Shown here one piece after another: positions 1 to 12,900 of a stretch of 64,000 nucleotides of DNA. Within the stretch, counting starts at the first letter, position 1; every line of letters starts with the position of its first letter. Both the position numbers and the translations under genes were made by a program. Below the pieces are notes generated by a model. That model was not told the origin of the DNA. It searched no databases and saw nothing but the letters and a program-made list of their open reading frames with translations. Source of the DNA: Tigriopus japonicus (Eukaryota; Arthropoda; Copepoda; Harpacticoida; Harpacticidae); the NCBI GenBank assembly GCA_010645155.1, contig CM021322.1:3890905-3954904 (forward strand). Reading direction: 5' to 3'.

Positions 1-639
1 TCAACTAGATCTTCCAAGAGCAATGGTTGTTCCTAGAAGCGAATATGAAAGTGTCAATATAGCTTCTCTACAAGATTTATTATAATACATTCGCACTTCA
101 AACTTCAAGTGGAGCCGTGCATCAAATTTGTTTCAACACTCATGGTGCTTCACACTTGTGATCATCTGATAAATTTTTCATTGAAACCAATCCGAAATCT
201 GGTGCTTTGACATTAGTCAGTGTCCACACTAAGCACACTTGAACATTTCATTGAAATCAAAATTAACCTAGAAGTCTTGAACAAACTTTGAACTTCCACA
301 AGTGAACCACCATCCTCACTTCAATTTGTAACAAAAAAAAAAAAACGACCCTAAGTTCTGAAATCTCGGAAGAAATTTGAAAACTTGTTAGAGCTTCTTT
401 TATTCCAGATGACCCGCCATTTGTAATTCGGAGACAAAGCAAACCTAGAACTCTGCAAAATCTTGCAATTGTTGAAAAATGAACCTCCAAAAGTAATCAT
501 TAGATGTCAATCACACACGAAGAAACCACATCGAAAAGTGTTTGTTGGCCTCAAAACCGGAGTGAGTGAGAAAATGAGTGATGGTGCTGTTGTTGCTTAT
601 TTTTGTCGTGATTTGCATTGGAAAAGGCACCATCCTCAC
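1..639 (-). other. Intron sequence at left edge of the window
   Basis: This follows the exon 14 donor. No open frame here has convincing splice sites or KMT2 similarity, so I read it as the 5' part of an intron that continues outside the window. Confidence 0.5.
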
Positions 640-900
640 CTGTATCAATAAAGGGGCTTGACGTCGGGGAATAGAAGAAGGAGCCAAAACTAAGGACGAG
701 GAAACATGGGGGGTCACACTGACACTACTATTGGCCGAAGAAGAGACCGTTTCGAGAATGGGAGTGGGAATGTCAGGATTATTGGCCAAATCTTGAATGA
801 GAATGCCCTCCTGACTCAAATTCTCCGTCAGGGCAATCAAGCCCAGCTCATTCGTGCCCATCGTGACACACGGAATGAGCGTGGTAGTAGTGGTTAAGAG
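640..900 (-). CDS. KMT2C/D: KMT2C/D exon 14: last exon visible in the window
   Basis: Residues 2545-2631, acceptor TTTCCAG (903-901) and donor GTGAGG (639-634), phase 0 on both sides. The peptide NELGLIALTENLSQEGILIQ suggests amphipathic helix; no domain is recognised. Confidence 0.68.
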
Positions 901-3900
901 CTGGAAACAAAGTCACGTGGCATGGAATTGAGACCGAGAAGATGGACCCAAAACGGTTCTGACTAGAAAAGTTTCCCTTCTTGAGTAAATGTGACGGTAT
1001 GTTTAGGGGAGCAGATTTCTTTCAAAATCAATTTGCCAATGTTTGGCCTATCAGCTGCATTCGTTTGCCAGAAATCTGCATCCTTTTCTATGGCCCACCC
1101 ATTCACACTTACCGGCTTGTTTCCTCCAGGATAGGGAGGGGGCGGACCCCGTACAACGGACGCTGAGGTATAAGGAGGCGGGGCAGAACCTCCGGGCGTG
1201 GTTGGACCACTGGTGGGAAGTTTTTCACCCGATTCAGGACCACTTTTGGCTTCGTCGTTTTGCAATTCATCCAAGGTATCGTTGAACTCCATGATGTTGA
1301 AATCATCGCCCATGTTGAAAAGGTCCTCATCGGCCATGCCAATGTCAAGATCTTTCTCAAGCTCGGGTCCACAATTGGAAGTGGAAGGGGTGGTCGAGGC
1401 TTGTTGAGGGTTGTTGGGAGGTCCCACGGAACCCTGGGCCAGCATGGGCCCTTTGGGTCGAGGAGGTTGAGGGTGTTGAGGTAAGCCTTGTTGCATGTGA
1501 CCCTCTGGTCTTTGAGGTAAAGCCATTCGCATTCTCGGATCCATCATCTACGGAAGCAATCACAAACTAGTCATGACACACAAGATTCTTTCACATCATG
1601 GCTACTTCACCAAATTTGCTAGCTTACTTGACCAGGTCTGGGTTGGTTGAATTGCACATTGGAAGGTGGAGGCCGCATTCCAGGCGGTAACGGGTGTCTG
1701 AATTGTGGGTTTGAGTTCTGGGCACCCACAGGGGGTCCTCCAGGGTGATGTTGTTGCTGCTGTGGCGATTGAGCATTGGGAGGCTGCTGAGTCGGAGGCA
1801 CCTCGGGTTCTAAAACGAAATCAGACGCAGGCGTTAGAGGTCATGATCACATCAAATTGGCAGTGAATTTGCACGAGGCTGGTGAAAAATGGCGGGTAAA
1901 AACCCCCGTCTCGTGTTGTTATTTTTATTAGCACTTGGCAACATAGCAGAGCAGGCAGGCACGGATTGATCTGGAGGAAAAGTGAGGATGCTCTCGAGTG
2001 ACCTCCAAAAGAAGGCGAGATGAGGCCACTTCACCACAAAAAAACACAAACACGCTTTGTGAACCACCATCTCCCTTTCTTCCTCTTTCTTTCTCTCTTT
2101 CTCCCTCACAATTCAGCCAGCCCTTTCGGTCCATCACTATCATAAACCATCATGCACACCACCGCTTGCCCCAAGAATAAGACGTTCAAGCTCTACTCCT
2201 GTTCATATTTTTTTAGGGTAGTCCATTAAATGTTTAAGTTATTGTGGCGGTGGTCAAAATAGTATTGTACGTATTGTAGCATCTAGGCTAGCAACGTGCA
2301 CGAAAATACATATGGACTGACCAATCCCAAAGTTTAACTGATCAGTTTGGTGAAAAAGGAGAGAAAGAGAGAAAGAAAATAGAAAGTGAGAGCGCAAAAA
2401 GAACCATCATGAGGATATAGGAGGACTGAGGGACGATGGATGTCAGGATCACCACACACCAAAGGAAGCACCCAAGGGGAGTAGAATCAATCTGTGAATC
2501 GGGCAGTGAGTTGGGACTGTGTAGTAGGTAGTACGTGTGATCAGCAGAAGAAAAACCATGACCCTCTCTGTTTTAAGTTGTAGCCATTTCTTTTTTTGTT
2601 TGTTTGTTTATGAATGATCATCAACACCACCCCGTGAAATTGAGCGACTCCCACCTGGCACCCACAACTTGGTCGTGGCGCTTTGAGCCGGCACAGACTT
2701 GTCATTCGAGCCTCTTTGAAGCAAATATCGAAGTTGGTTGGACACCGGAGCTTGCTGTTGCGGTTGCTGCGATGGCTGTTGTTGTTGTTGTGAGAACGGA
2801 TCATCAACCGAGACCACATCAGGGGCGGTATGATGAGGGATCGCTGTGGTGGGTACAAGAGGGGGTTGGGAGAGGCGAGCGTGAAGTTGCCCACCAACTA
2901 CCGGAGAATCGGGCGTACTTAGAGAGGCAGAACCGCTCAAAAGAGAGTGGTTGGGGTTTGGAACTGGGTCTGAGGAAGAGGTGGAAGTGGCAGGTGGCTC
3001 CGGATTGAGCTGACCCATCGTGGAGAGACTCACAGTGGTGTTGGCTAAATCAAAGGAAACGGTCCCATGGACACTTGAACTACGTACGTACATACATAAA
3101 TAAATAAATTAAAGCAATAACATTCATGCTCGCGTCGTGGCCAAACTCAAATCCTATGACAATGTCAAATCAGGATGTTTCCAGGGAAGGAGAGCGTTAA
3201 GAGGGAAACTATAAAGCTCTGAATGAATGACAAGCTTACCCGTTGGATTGGCTCTCCATTGAGGAGGCGGTTGAGGTGTGGTTGGTGTAGAAGGTTGAGA
3301 TCCAACTGGAGCAACTGGAGTAGTCGCCGATGCTGCTGCTGCAGCAGCAGCAGACATGGTTGGCGATTGAGAGGCAGCAGGGGGCGTGGGCGCTTTATTG
3401 GGACCGGTCTGGAAATTGGAGAAAAATGGAGATATATTGGAGTGAAAATAATGTTCAATTGAGACTCGGGAGTCACCCAGGACCAACCACACTTGGAAGG
3501 ACGGTCAAGATCGGATTGAGATTCAAGAAGTGAAGCGAGTAAGATTTTGATTTCGACCTGGACAGGTTGCGAAATGTGTCAAAATCCTGGGTCAAATTTG
3601 ACGTATTTGATATTCATTTGAGTTGCAATGTCTGGGTACGGAACGTACTTATTTGTACGTGAAGTGTGATCCAACTTGCAACTGTTCTTGAAAATTGGAT
3701 CTGCTTGTATGTGATCTTAATAATAGCTTGGTTAGGACACTGAATGTGCAAGGATGTTAGATATCTAAAACTACTCTGGTTAAAGATGAGCAAGAAATGA
3801 GACAGGAAGAAAAGAATAATCGCAACATGAACGAAGAGCTAAGAAGTAAATGAAGAAATTGAAGCTAGGATGAAGAAGAGGATTTCGGTGCAAACATAAA

Positions 3901-6900
3901 ACAATGCATGTGGATTGGGCGATGGAAAGGGAGAAGTAATAGAAGTGAAAGGTGATTCTGGTGCAAAAAACAATCGCATGTGAGGAAGAGCCCATTTTAT
4001 GCTTTTGCTGTTGGTGATGAAGATCATGATGGTGGTGGTTTGTTCGAGTATGGTCACACAAAACTAACCAAATTGTTGCTTTGCATCGCTCCTCCCTGAT
4101 TCTGCTCGACGATCGCATTGGATTGACCTTGATTCTTGGCTCCACCCTGTTGATTGCTCGAGTTGCTGGACTTTTTTGAACCTTTGCTCTGTTCAAAAAG
4201 AGAATATATGGGATATTGGAGAAAGAGAATCACGACGAGAATGAAAATACAAATCATAATAGTAATAATAGCAATAATAATAACCATCGATACTCATTCT
4301 AATGCAAAATAAAAAATATATAAAAAGATGGGATCAGAAACATCGAGCGACTACATTTGTTTTTTGCATGCTTTCAAACTGTTTGGGAAAAGGAGGGAAC
4401 ATCAAAAACTAAAATGAAAAACAGGCTGAGAAGCCTCACTTTCAGTTACATTTGAACTGTAGCAACTACACATGTAAAGGAGACCGACACCGAAAGGGTA
4501 AAACCCGGGGATTAACGAGGTGGTTGATTGAGTATTACCTACGAAAGCGAGGTTGACATCGATTCTAAAGAGAGCTCTACCCGTGAAACGTGTCGCTCTT
4601 ACCTGTTTGGTGACTCGGTTGGCAGTTCGATTCTCTCGAGCTTGTTGCACGTATTGCTGTCGTTTCTCATTGGGCAGAGTCTTCCAGATCTTGGCGATCT
4701 GTTTGATCCGATCACTCCAAACTGGATAATCGGGCTTGAGGTTCGGGTGGTTCTTGTTCGAGTACAAAATCATGGCGATCGTCGCATTCTCGCCCAAAGG
4801 CTCGTCACTCTCCCATTTGAGGAGTTGATTCTTTTGCGTGGACGACGTAGAGGCGGCACCCGCCGTGGGAGTGGGCGTGGTAGGAGGCTGAGGCTGACTA
4901 TCCACCGTCCCAGAGGGTGGGGCAGTGGTCCAAGAACCCTGAGAATCGGAAGACAACGCCGGACTCGGCAGTTGTTGGCTTTGTTGCGGCGAGTTCGAGA
5001 ACTCTTGAGTGTGAGGCGGAAATTGGGGCGAGGTCATTGGATACGCATTGGGCGATGGCTGAGGTGCCATGCCTACCCCAGGGTGTGGCATGGGCCCATG
5101 AGGCATAGTTTGCACATTCAGAGGCTGCTGGGGACCGGGATTGGGCTGGACCATGCCATATTGGCCAGGAGGTCGCATGACAGCACCGCCGCCAATAGGA
5201 ACCGCCCCTGGTGGAGGTGGGGCCATTCGAGGAGGCTGAGGAGGCTGGACTTGCTGCATTTGAACCATGCCTCCCTGTGGACCTTGCATTCGCATCTGAC
5301 TCATGCGTTGTTGTTGCATCATTTGCTGCTGTCGTTGAAGAGCTTGCTGTTGCATGATATGTTGTTGTTGCTGCTGTTGCTGCTGTTGTTGTTGCATCTG
5401 AGGATGATGGATCATTCTCTGTTGTTGCATTGGGAAGCCTTGTTGAGGAGCCATGATGGGTTGTTGGGAGGTCATGACATGACTGACCATGGGCATGGAA
5501 GTGGCCGGTTGAGACATGGAGCTCACCGGGGCATTCATGTGCGGATGCCCCATGGAATGAGACATTTGTTGTTGAGCCATGGAATGAGGCTGCTGCTGCT
5601 GCTGTGCCATGGAATGAGGTATTTGTGCCATGGAATGCGGGATCTGGGCCATGGAATGAGGCTGTTGGGCTTGTTGTGGAGGACCACCCATCATCATGTG
5701 TTGTTGTTGGGGTGATTGGGCCATCGACACCATGTCTTGCATTTGAGGCGGTTGAACGACTTGGTGTTGAGAGACGACCTGTTGGTGCTGTGAAACGGCT
5801 TGTTGCTGCTGCTGTTGCTGGTGTTGGTGGTGCATGTGGACGGTTCCTGGATGCATGATAGTGGGTGATGATTGCTGAACGCTATTGGTATCCATCATGG
5901 ACGAGATCGGCGTTTGATGTTGTGAATGGTGCATTGGACTACTACTGACAATCAAGGAGGAGGCGGATGGCGAAGGCATTGAAGACATGGGCATAGAAGA
6001 CATGATAGGTTGTTGTTGATGGGGCGGTTGTTGCATATTATTAGATGTGGAGAACGGCTCTGACAGACTGGACGGAATTGCGATAGGTGAATGTTGTGTT
6101 TGTTGCGGATGATGATGGGACATGGGCGGCATACCCGACATGGTTGACATCGTGTCCATGGCGTCCATGGACGACGACGACGACGAAGACCCAACTGGAG
6201 GTAAGGCTTGCATGCCAGAGTGATGAGAAACTGGCAATGACGGGGCGGGAGCAGGAGGGGCGGGAGGTGGACTCATCATGGCCGCATCTTCCATTTCAGA
6301 CTTGATTTCATGAGGCTCGTGATGGCTTTCGGCCGCCATCAAGTCGCCCTGTTCGTCGTCGTCTTCTTCTTTGACTTCGCTGGGTCCATCCATGACGTCG
6401 CCCATGATGTCAGCAATGTCTTTGGGATTGAGCTTGAAATCCGGCCCAAGAGTGTCACGGAAGGCTTCGGCAAGAGCCTCGTCAGCGTGCTTGTTGTCCA
6501 CATCATCCGCGTTCTCATCTTCCTTTTCAGCCTCTTCGAGGGCAGACTCGTCAATGTCCTCCAGACCCTCGGCTGCAGCCTCGTCATTCATGAACTTGAA
6601 GAGGTCATCGCCGAAAATGTCAGAAGGCAATAGGTCATCTTCGCCACCCAAGAGGTCCTCATCTCCTTGGGCCAAGGCATCATCCTCAATCAAGGAGGTA
6701 TCTTTCGAGGTGGAAGCCCCATCGTTGATCACAGATTCATCTTTGATTGCGGTGTCGGTGCCGCTGGCCAAGGCCAGCGCTGCTTTGGCGGCCTCTTCTT
6801 CGGCCTTTTTGGCCGCTGCTTCTTCCTCTTGCTTCCTCTTTTGCTCCTCTTCTTGCTTCTTCATCTCGGCCACGGCCTCCAAGGCTTCTTTGCCAAGGAC

Positions 6901-9900
6901 GATGGTCGATCCTTCACCAGGAATACTTGGATCGTCTTCGGTAGGCTTCTCGAGCAAATCGTCCGTGTCTTGGATACCAGAACACGAATCCAGACAATCT
7001 CGCCCGAAGAAAGACTCTTGGATGTATTCGGGATATTGGGCCAGGATCTTGTTCTTCTTGGGCCTCCATCCCGCTCGTTTCTTTGGTTTCTCTTCACCCG
7101 GTGCTCCGGCGTCACCGTCGTCTTTGGATTTGTTCTTGTTGGTGGCCCGACTCTTGGCTTGAAACCCGCCAATTCCGACTTTCTTCAGGTCACGATAGCG
7201 TCGTTTTCTCAACACCATCACCCCATTGTCCTTCACTACGACCGAGAAACCTTCGGGAGCCTCGGGCGGTCGTCCATCGGCCAGAGGTCGGACCACATCG
7301 CCATCTTTGGGCTGAGCTCCGGGAGCGGTGCTTCCCCCTGGAGTGGGTGGAGGCATGAGATCATCGTCATCGTCCCCATCGCCATCGTTCTCCAGGGACG
7401 TGTCAGCACTGCCAATGCCTGGGCCTCCCAGGCCTCCGCCGCCTCCGGCTACGACGGATTCAATGGAGTCGAAGATGGCTCGATCCGATTCCATCGGGTT
7501 GAGTCCGGCTCGTTTCCGTCGGCGAGATTTCTCTTTTTCGACGGTTTGGGACTTCAACATGGCCATACCACGCTCAGTGAGACAGACGCCGTCGTTGATG
7601 AAACTGGCGTTGGAGTAGTGCGAGTATCCCATGTAGTCTGGACTTCGTGGAGGACTGGGCAGAATGGACTTCTTCACTTGGGTGGGTTGGGCCAGATGTG
7701 GTGGGAGAATGTCGTTGGGTCGACACATTTGACAGGTGTAGTTCTCTTTGGCACATTTCTCGGCGTCCTCCTCGTTGAGGATGGAGTCGCACTCTCCGTG
7801 GCACCAGCGAAGACACGTGAAGCATTGGATCATGAGTTCTCCGTCTTCGTAGCTCTCCTCACACACAATACAATAAGAGATGGACTGACAGGGGCCGCAA
7901 AGAGTGAAGTTCTCGAACCACGGTGAATTGAACCCGGGATCGTTGCTGCCACACATGTGACATACCGCACACCTAATTCAAATGCATAAGAACTTAGAAG
8001 TAAACTACCATCGATCAGTGTTCTAATTCGTACTTACCATTTGCATTTCCACGTTCCCTGCGGCACATTGTCCAAAGGCGGATCCATGCAATAGATATGA
8101 TACGAGATATCACATTCATCGCACAAGATTAGGTTCGCCTCATCGTGCTTATCACCGCAGCCTTCGCAGACCAAACAGTCCAAGCAACGCCAGCCTTTCT
8201 CCAAGATGACTTTGGTGACCCGCACATTAGCACAATGCGGGTGATAACACTGACCACATTGTGTGCAGCCGATCAAACGACCCTCAAGATCATTGCCTAC
8301 GGACCCACACGAAACGCAGATGTCTTGCTTGAGCGTAAACTCGTCGGTCAGAGACACACAAATCATCTTGCTCATTTCCTCATCCTCCTCCTTCATGCCA
8401 GGCTCTGCCTGCGGACGCTGGGAACAAGCAAATACAAACGTTAGGTCGAGGACTTTCGACTAACGTCAAGCATAATGCTCCCAATCTCACCTGAAGTCCA
8501 ACCATGCCACGGATCTTGGGTTGTCGCCCTCGTCTTCTGACCTCACTCACACGGGCCTTAGCCCCAATAGGCATGGGTGTGGTCATCACGGGTTTATTGG
8601 GACCCCCTTTCCATCCCACAGGAGAGGTTCCACAGCTGTTGTTCCCTCCACTGGGACTGCAATTTCCCCCTCCACGAGCCGTGGATCGGCCTCCCATGAA
8701 GCCAAAGGTTCCTCGTCGTCCCCGTTTGCCTCCCATGGCCATGGGTTTGCCTTTTCCAATGCCCATTCGGCCGTTCTCAAAGTCCATTCCGGACATCGAA
8801 TCTTCACCGTCATTGGAATTGTCGTCAAACTTTGGCGATTGAGATCCACTAGCCAAAACGGCCGTCGCGACTGCACTGGGTCTCGGGGGTGCCTTGCAAA
8901 TTTTGCACACGTAGAGATAGCTCGGTTGATTAAGGCGTTTCTCCAAGATGGCGGACTCATTGGCTTCGGGGTCGCATTGAGCATGGACATGCCTGGAATA
9001 GGATGATTGAATGAATTAAAAACTGCCGTTTGCGGTCAATTGAAGACCGTCTTGCGTACTTTCTGCACATGGCACATTGTGTCATCTCCTTTTGGGCCGA
9101 ATGTCGGTAGGCTCGTCCACAAACGGGACAGGCGAGTCCCTTGTTCCTTTGCTGGTAACAAGAATCACACACGGAATAGTTGTTATGCCAACGGGATGAT
9201 TGTCCAGATCCTGGAGTGCGTGATCCACAATCTGTACACTTGCGACAACGCTGTAAACAAAATCATCCAACGATGAGACCAAGTGAGAATGCATATTCAT
9301 CGGAAATTTCTATCGGAACAACCTCAAATCTTGATCCAATTTCTCTAATTGAGGCTTACCTTGCATTTCCATCCGTTCTTTGGGATGGAAGCCATTTGTG
9401 GGCGGAGACAATGGGCGTGGAAGGCTCCATCACAGACGTCACAAAGCAAATAGCGATCCTCATGGTTGGACTGGCGACAGTTTTGGCACCATTTGCACTT
9501 CTGACATTGCCATCCTGCTCGAATGATGGGCGTGATCCGAACTTGAGCTCCCGTGTAGTAATAATGTTGGCCACACACCGTGCAGAACAACAGATTCTCG
9601 AATTTTTCCACGGCCAGCTCGGTGATCTTGCCGTATTTCCAACTCTCGCCATTGTGATACAAATACATCAACGCGGGATCCGCTGAAAAAATGCATTTCA
9701 AGAGCCATTCCAGTACCGATTCCATCCCATTTGATTCCCTCCTGCAGTACTTACCCAAATTGGCAACTTTGGTGAGGTATTCGGCGCCAATGAGCAAATA
9801 GGTGCTCTTCTGCATGAACGAGCCCGACGCTGCTCCACAAGGAAAGTGGTAGAATTTCCCACTGGCTTTGCACTTGACACTGGCTCCAAAGTGTTTGCAG

Positions 9901-12900
9901 TGGGCACATTTCTGCCACATGGCCGCCGTTACGGCCTTTTCGACTCCGATGAGGACCTTCTCGAGATTGGCGGACTCGCCTTCTTCAGACTTTCGCTTGG
10001 TCACATCCGTCGACCATAAGGCGCATTGTTTATGCACGAAAAGATGTCCTGGCGGATAACAGAGATGGAAAAAGCATTAGAATCGTCGGAGTTTGGCAGC
10101 CAACAAACCTATACGTAGATTGAAATGTGCAGCTCCTCAATTCTGCCTGTGTTAAATCTTTCTTTAAACAACGAAATGAAATTTCAGAGGCTCAAACAAT
10201 AGGACTGATCGATGGAGAGTACTTTTTGTAACAATGACTTGCCTTCAAGTTGGGAAAATATGTGTGTTTTCGAGTCAAAATATGTCATAATTCATGCCGC
10301 AAATATGGTGGTTTGTGTGGCAATATTTGGAGAAAATGTTATGCTTCTGCTAATCTCATCTTGGTCTATTTATGGCAATAAAATACAGAAGACGCCTTGA
10401 AGACGGACAAAAAGATTGATTTAACAAGTACATTTTATAAAGGCCCATCCCATAGATAAGGGGTAGGCAAACGGTGGGCCAAGCCCACATTTGGATCCAA
10501 GGGTGGTCTTTGGTGGACCCCTGACAATTCGAACCAAATTTATGGGCCTTGACTCAACAGTGGTTGCCGACCCCTGCCCCTTTTTCAGATTAAAAAAAAA
10601 GTGTTACATGAATTAGTTCCATAGATCAAACACTAGTTTTCATTTTACAGAAAGTCGCAGAATCATTTTCTTACAAGAAACTTGTTCCATGGACCCAATT
10701 TATTTTTTCTAGTAGTTGTTCCGTGAGAATTATGCACTGCTTTTTAATCAAAGTTGATCTTGTTTTGATTAGGCCTAGTTTTAGGAAAAAGAAGATGAGA
10801 ATGAAAAAGTTTTATCCAAAACTCGTTGTTCTGCCATCGATGATTGGGAAAATTTGGCATTGTTCTGAAATTTTTGTTGCTGTTATTCGTGTAAGTTTGC
10901 CAAAACTCGTACTAAACGAATCCCTACCGATGAGGCATCTATATTTTGGAGACGAATACCGTAGAAATAACAAGAAAACATGCGGCTCTGGAAAATAAGA
11001 TGCTTCTCACATCTCGAACAATTCATATTGCATTTTTAAGTATTGTTTTTCCTACCTTTTCATCTTGAACAAGGCTAAGAACCGCAAATGATGCTGCATA
11101 ACAAAAGTTTTGTTTGAAATCATAAAAACCATTAATCTTGGTCGAAAATTTTTTTTCATCGATTAGAAAAATCAGTCTTATTTGTTTGTTTTGGTGGTCA
11201 GTTTGAGGCTATTACTTCTCATATCAGCGGGGGCAATCGTGATTGCTCGTTAAAAGCGCACCCTTTCAGACCAAATATTTTGCACACACGAGATTATTTT
11301 AGATTAAAACATGGCCTGTTTGGAAAGGAATTCTAATTTTGCCAACGTTCAGCCAACCTTACACGTCATCTCCTAAATTCTTGAAGAAAGAGGGGCTGAC
11401 AGGAAACACTTTAAAAGGAAATGCCATTGAAGCCTCCTGTATTCTTTCCAGAGAACGAACTATGCATGATTCATACTCCATGAATTCTACGAGGAATTTA
11501 AAGCGGTTGGATTTGGAATGATAGAAGGAGTGGAGATAACAATATCTTGGCTAGCTTGGCCTGAAAGTCAACTATTTCAAAACCTTTCTACGGGTAAAAC
11601 CTTAGACTTACCACTCGATTCAAAAATTAGGGCGTGTTCCGGCTCCTCCGTGAATCCCACGTTTTCTAATTCATCCACGGGCTCTGAGAAATCGCCGGAC
11701 GTGAATTTGCGGGCTTTTCGTCGAGCATTTAGCAAACTACCCGATGTTCGTGACGGACTCTTGTCCGCCAGATTTCCCCCGGGTAAGCTCGAAGAGTCAT
11801 TTTCATCATCCGAATGGCTAATGGGTGCATTCATCGCCCCGGAGGACGCACTGTTGGACTTTTTCTTGGCCTCAAGAATGAGGGCTTGGACGTTGGTGTC
11901 CGAGGACACTTTCCATTTGATCATTTCGCCTTGACCTAAAGCACTTCGTTCACTGAGATTGCACAGAGAGCACATTTTACCACTGTACTGTTCATTAAAG
12001 AGCAACTCTTCGTGGTCGGCATACGGATCGAACGAGGCCGAAAGTGCACCTTCACCCGAGGATCGTGACGGCGACATCCCATTCGACACGGCTGAAACGG
12101 CGGAGCTCAAACCACCGGGAAGATATGACCCGCCACGAGCCCCGGATTCATTCATGTAGTACACGTAGTCAGTATTTCCAAAGGCAGTCACGGAATCACT
12201 GGATGCATTATAACGGCGACGACCGCGCGAGCCTCGACCTCGACCCGCTCCTCGACCACTGGCGGCAAACTCGCCACTGAAAAACAATCCAAACAAAGTT
12301 AGTCATCACGTTTACCCGTTCATAATTTCCGAGGGAGTTCCTTACGAGTCGAGGCGTTTGAGTTTGTTGGCCGAAGACGATCCACGGGGTCGACCCACAC
12401 TGCCTCCGCGAGAGCCCCGCCCACGTTTGGGCAGGGCCGACGGTGAAGTAGGCGTGGACCCGGGGGTGATGGAGGCGGCTGAAGAGGCTACGGCCGCCGC
12501 AGCCGTACTCTGCATTAAGGCGAGCGATAACATATTGGCGTATTGCGATTGCGGTTTGCCGGAGGCGGCGGCCAAGGCTTGTAAATAGGCGGCTTGTTGT
12601 ACGCCGGCCGCGGCGGTCGAGTAACCCGGTAAATTCATGAGTTGCGTGGCCATGGCTAATTGGGCCGTATTGGACAGAGCGTTGCAAAAATCGGAGAGCG
12701 CGTGGCCACTGCTCCCTCCGCTCAAACTACCGGCGCTCTCGAGGCCGTCCATGGAATTGGAATTGGAACCGGGCGAACCGGGCAGGTCGCTCATCATGAC
12801 CTCGGATTTGACTTCGGACTTGATTTCGGTTTTGGCTCGTTTTCGCTCGGGTTCGGCCGATGACGACGACGACGAGGTCGGATCCGGCTCCAATTTGATG

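Noticed and set aside
963..1112. Open extension of KMT2C/D exon 13 to a stop codon
   Set aside because: The strong GTAAGT donor at 1112-1107 is in phase with a good downstream exon, so I treat this stretch as intron. If the donor were skipped the protein would end here as a short form.
4528..5715. 395-codon plus-strand open frame opposite KMT2C/D exon 8
   Set aside because: It lies entirely antisense to the Gln/Met/His-rich coding exon. Its Leu/Arg/His-rich product is what reversed CAG/ATG/CAT codons give.
6667..7926. 419-codon plus-strand open frame opposite exon 8
   Set aside because: Shadow of the PHD/acidic coding region; no recognisable domain.
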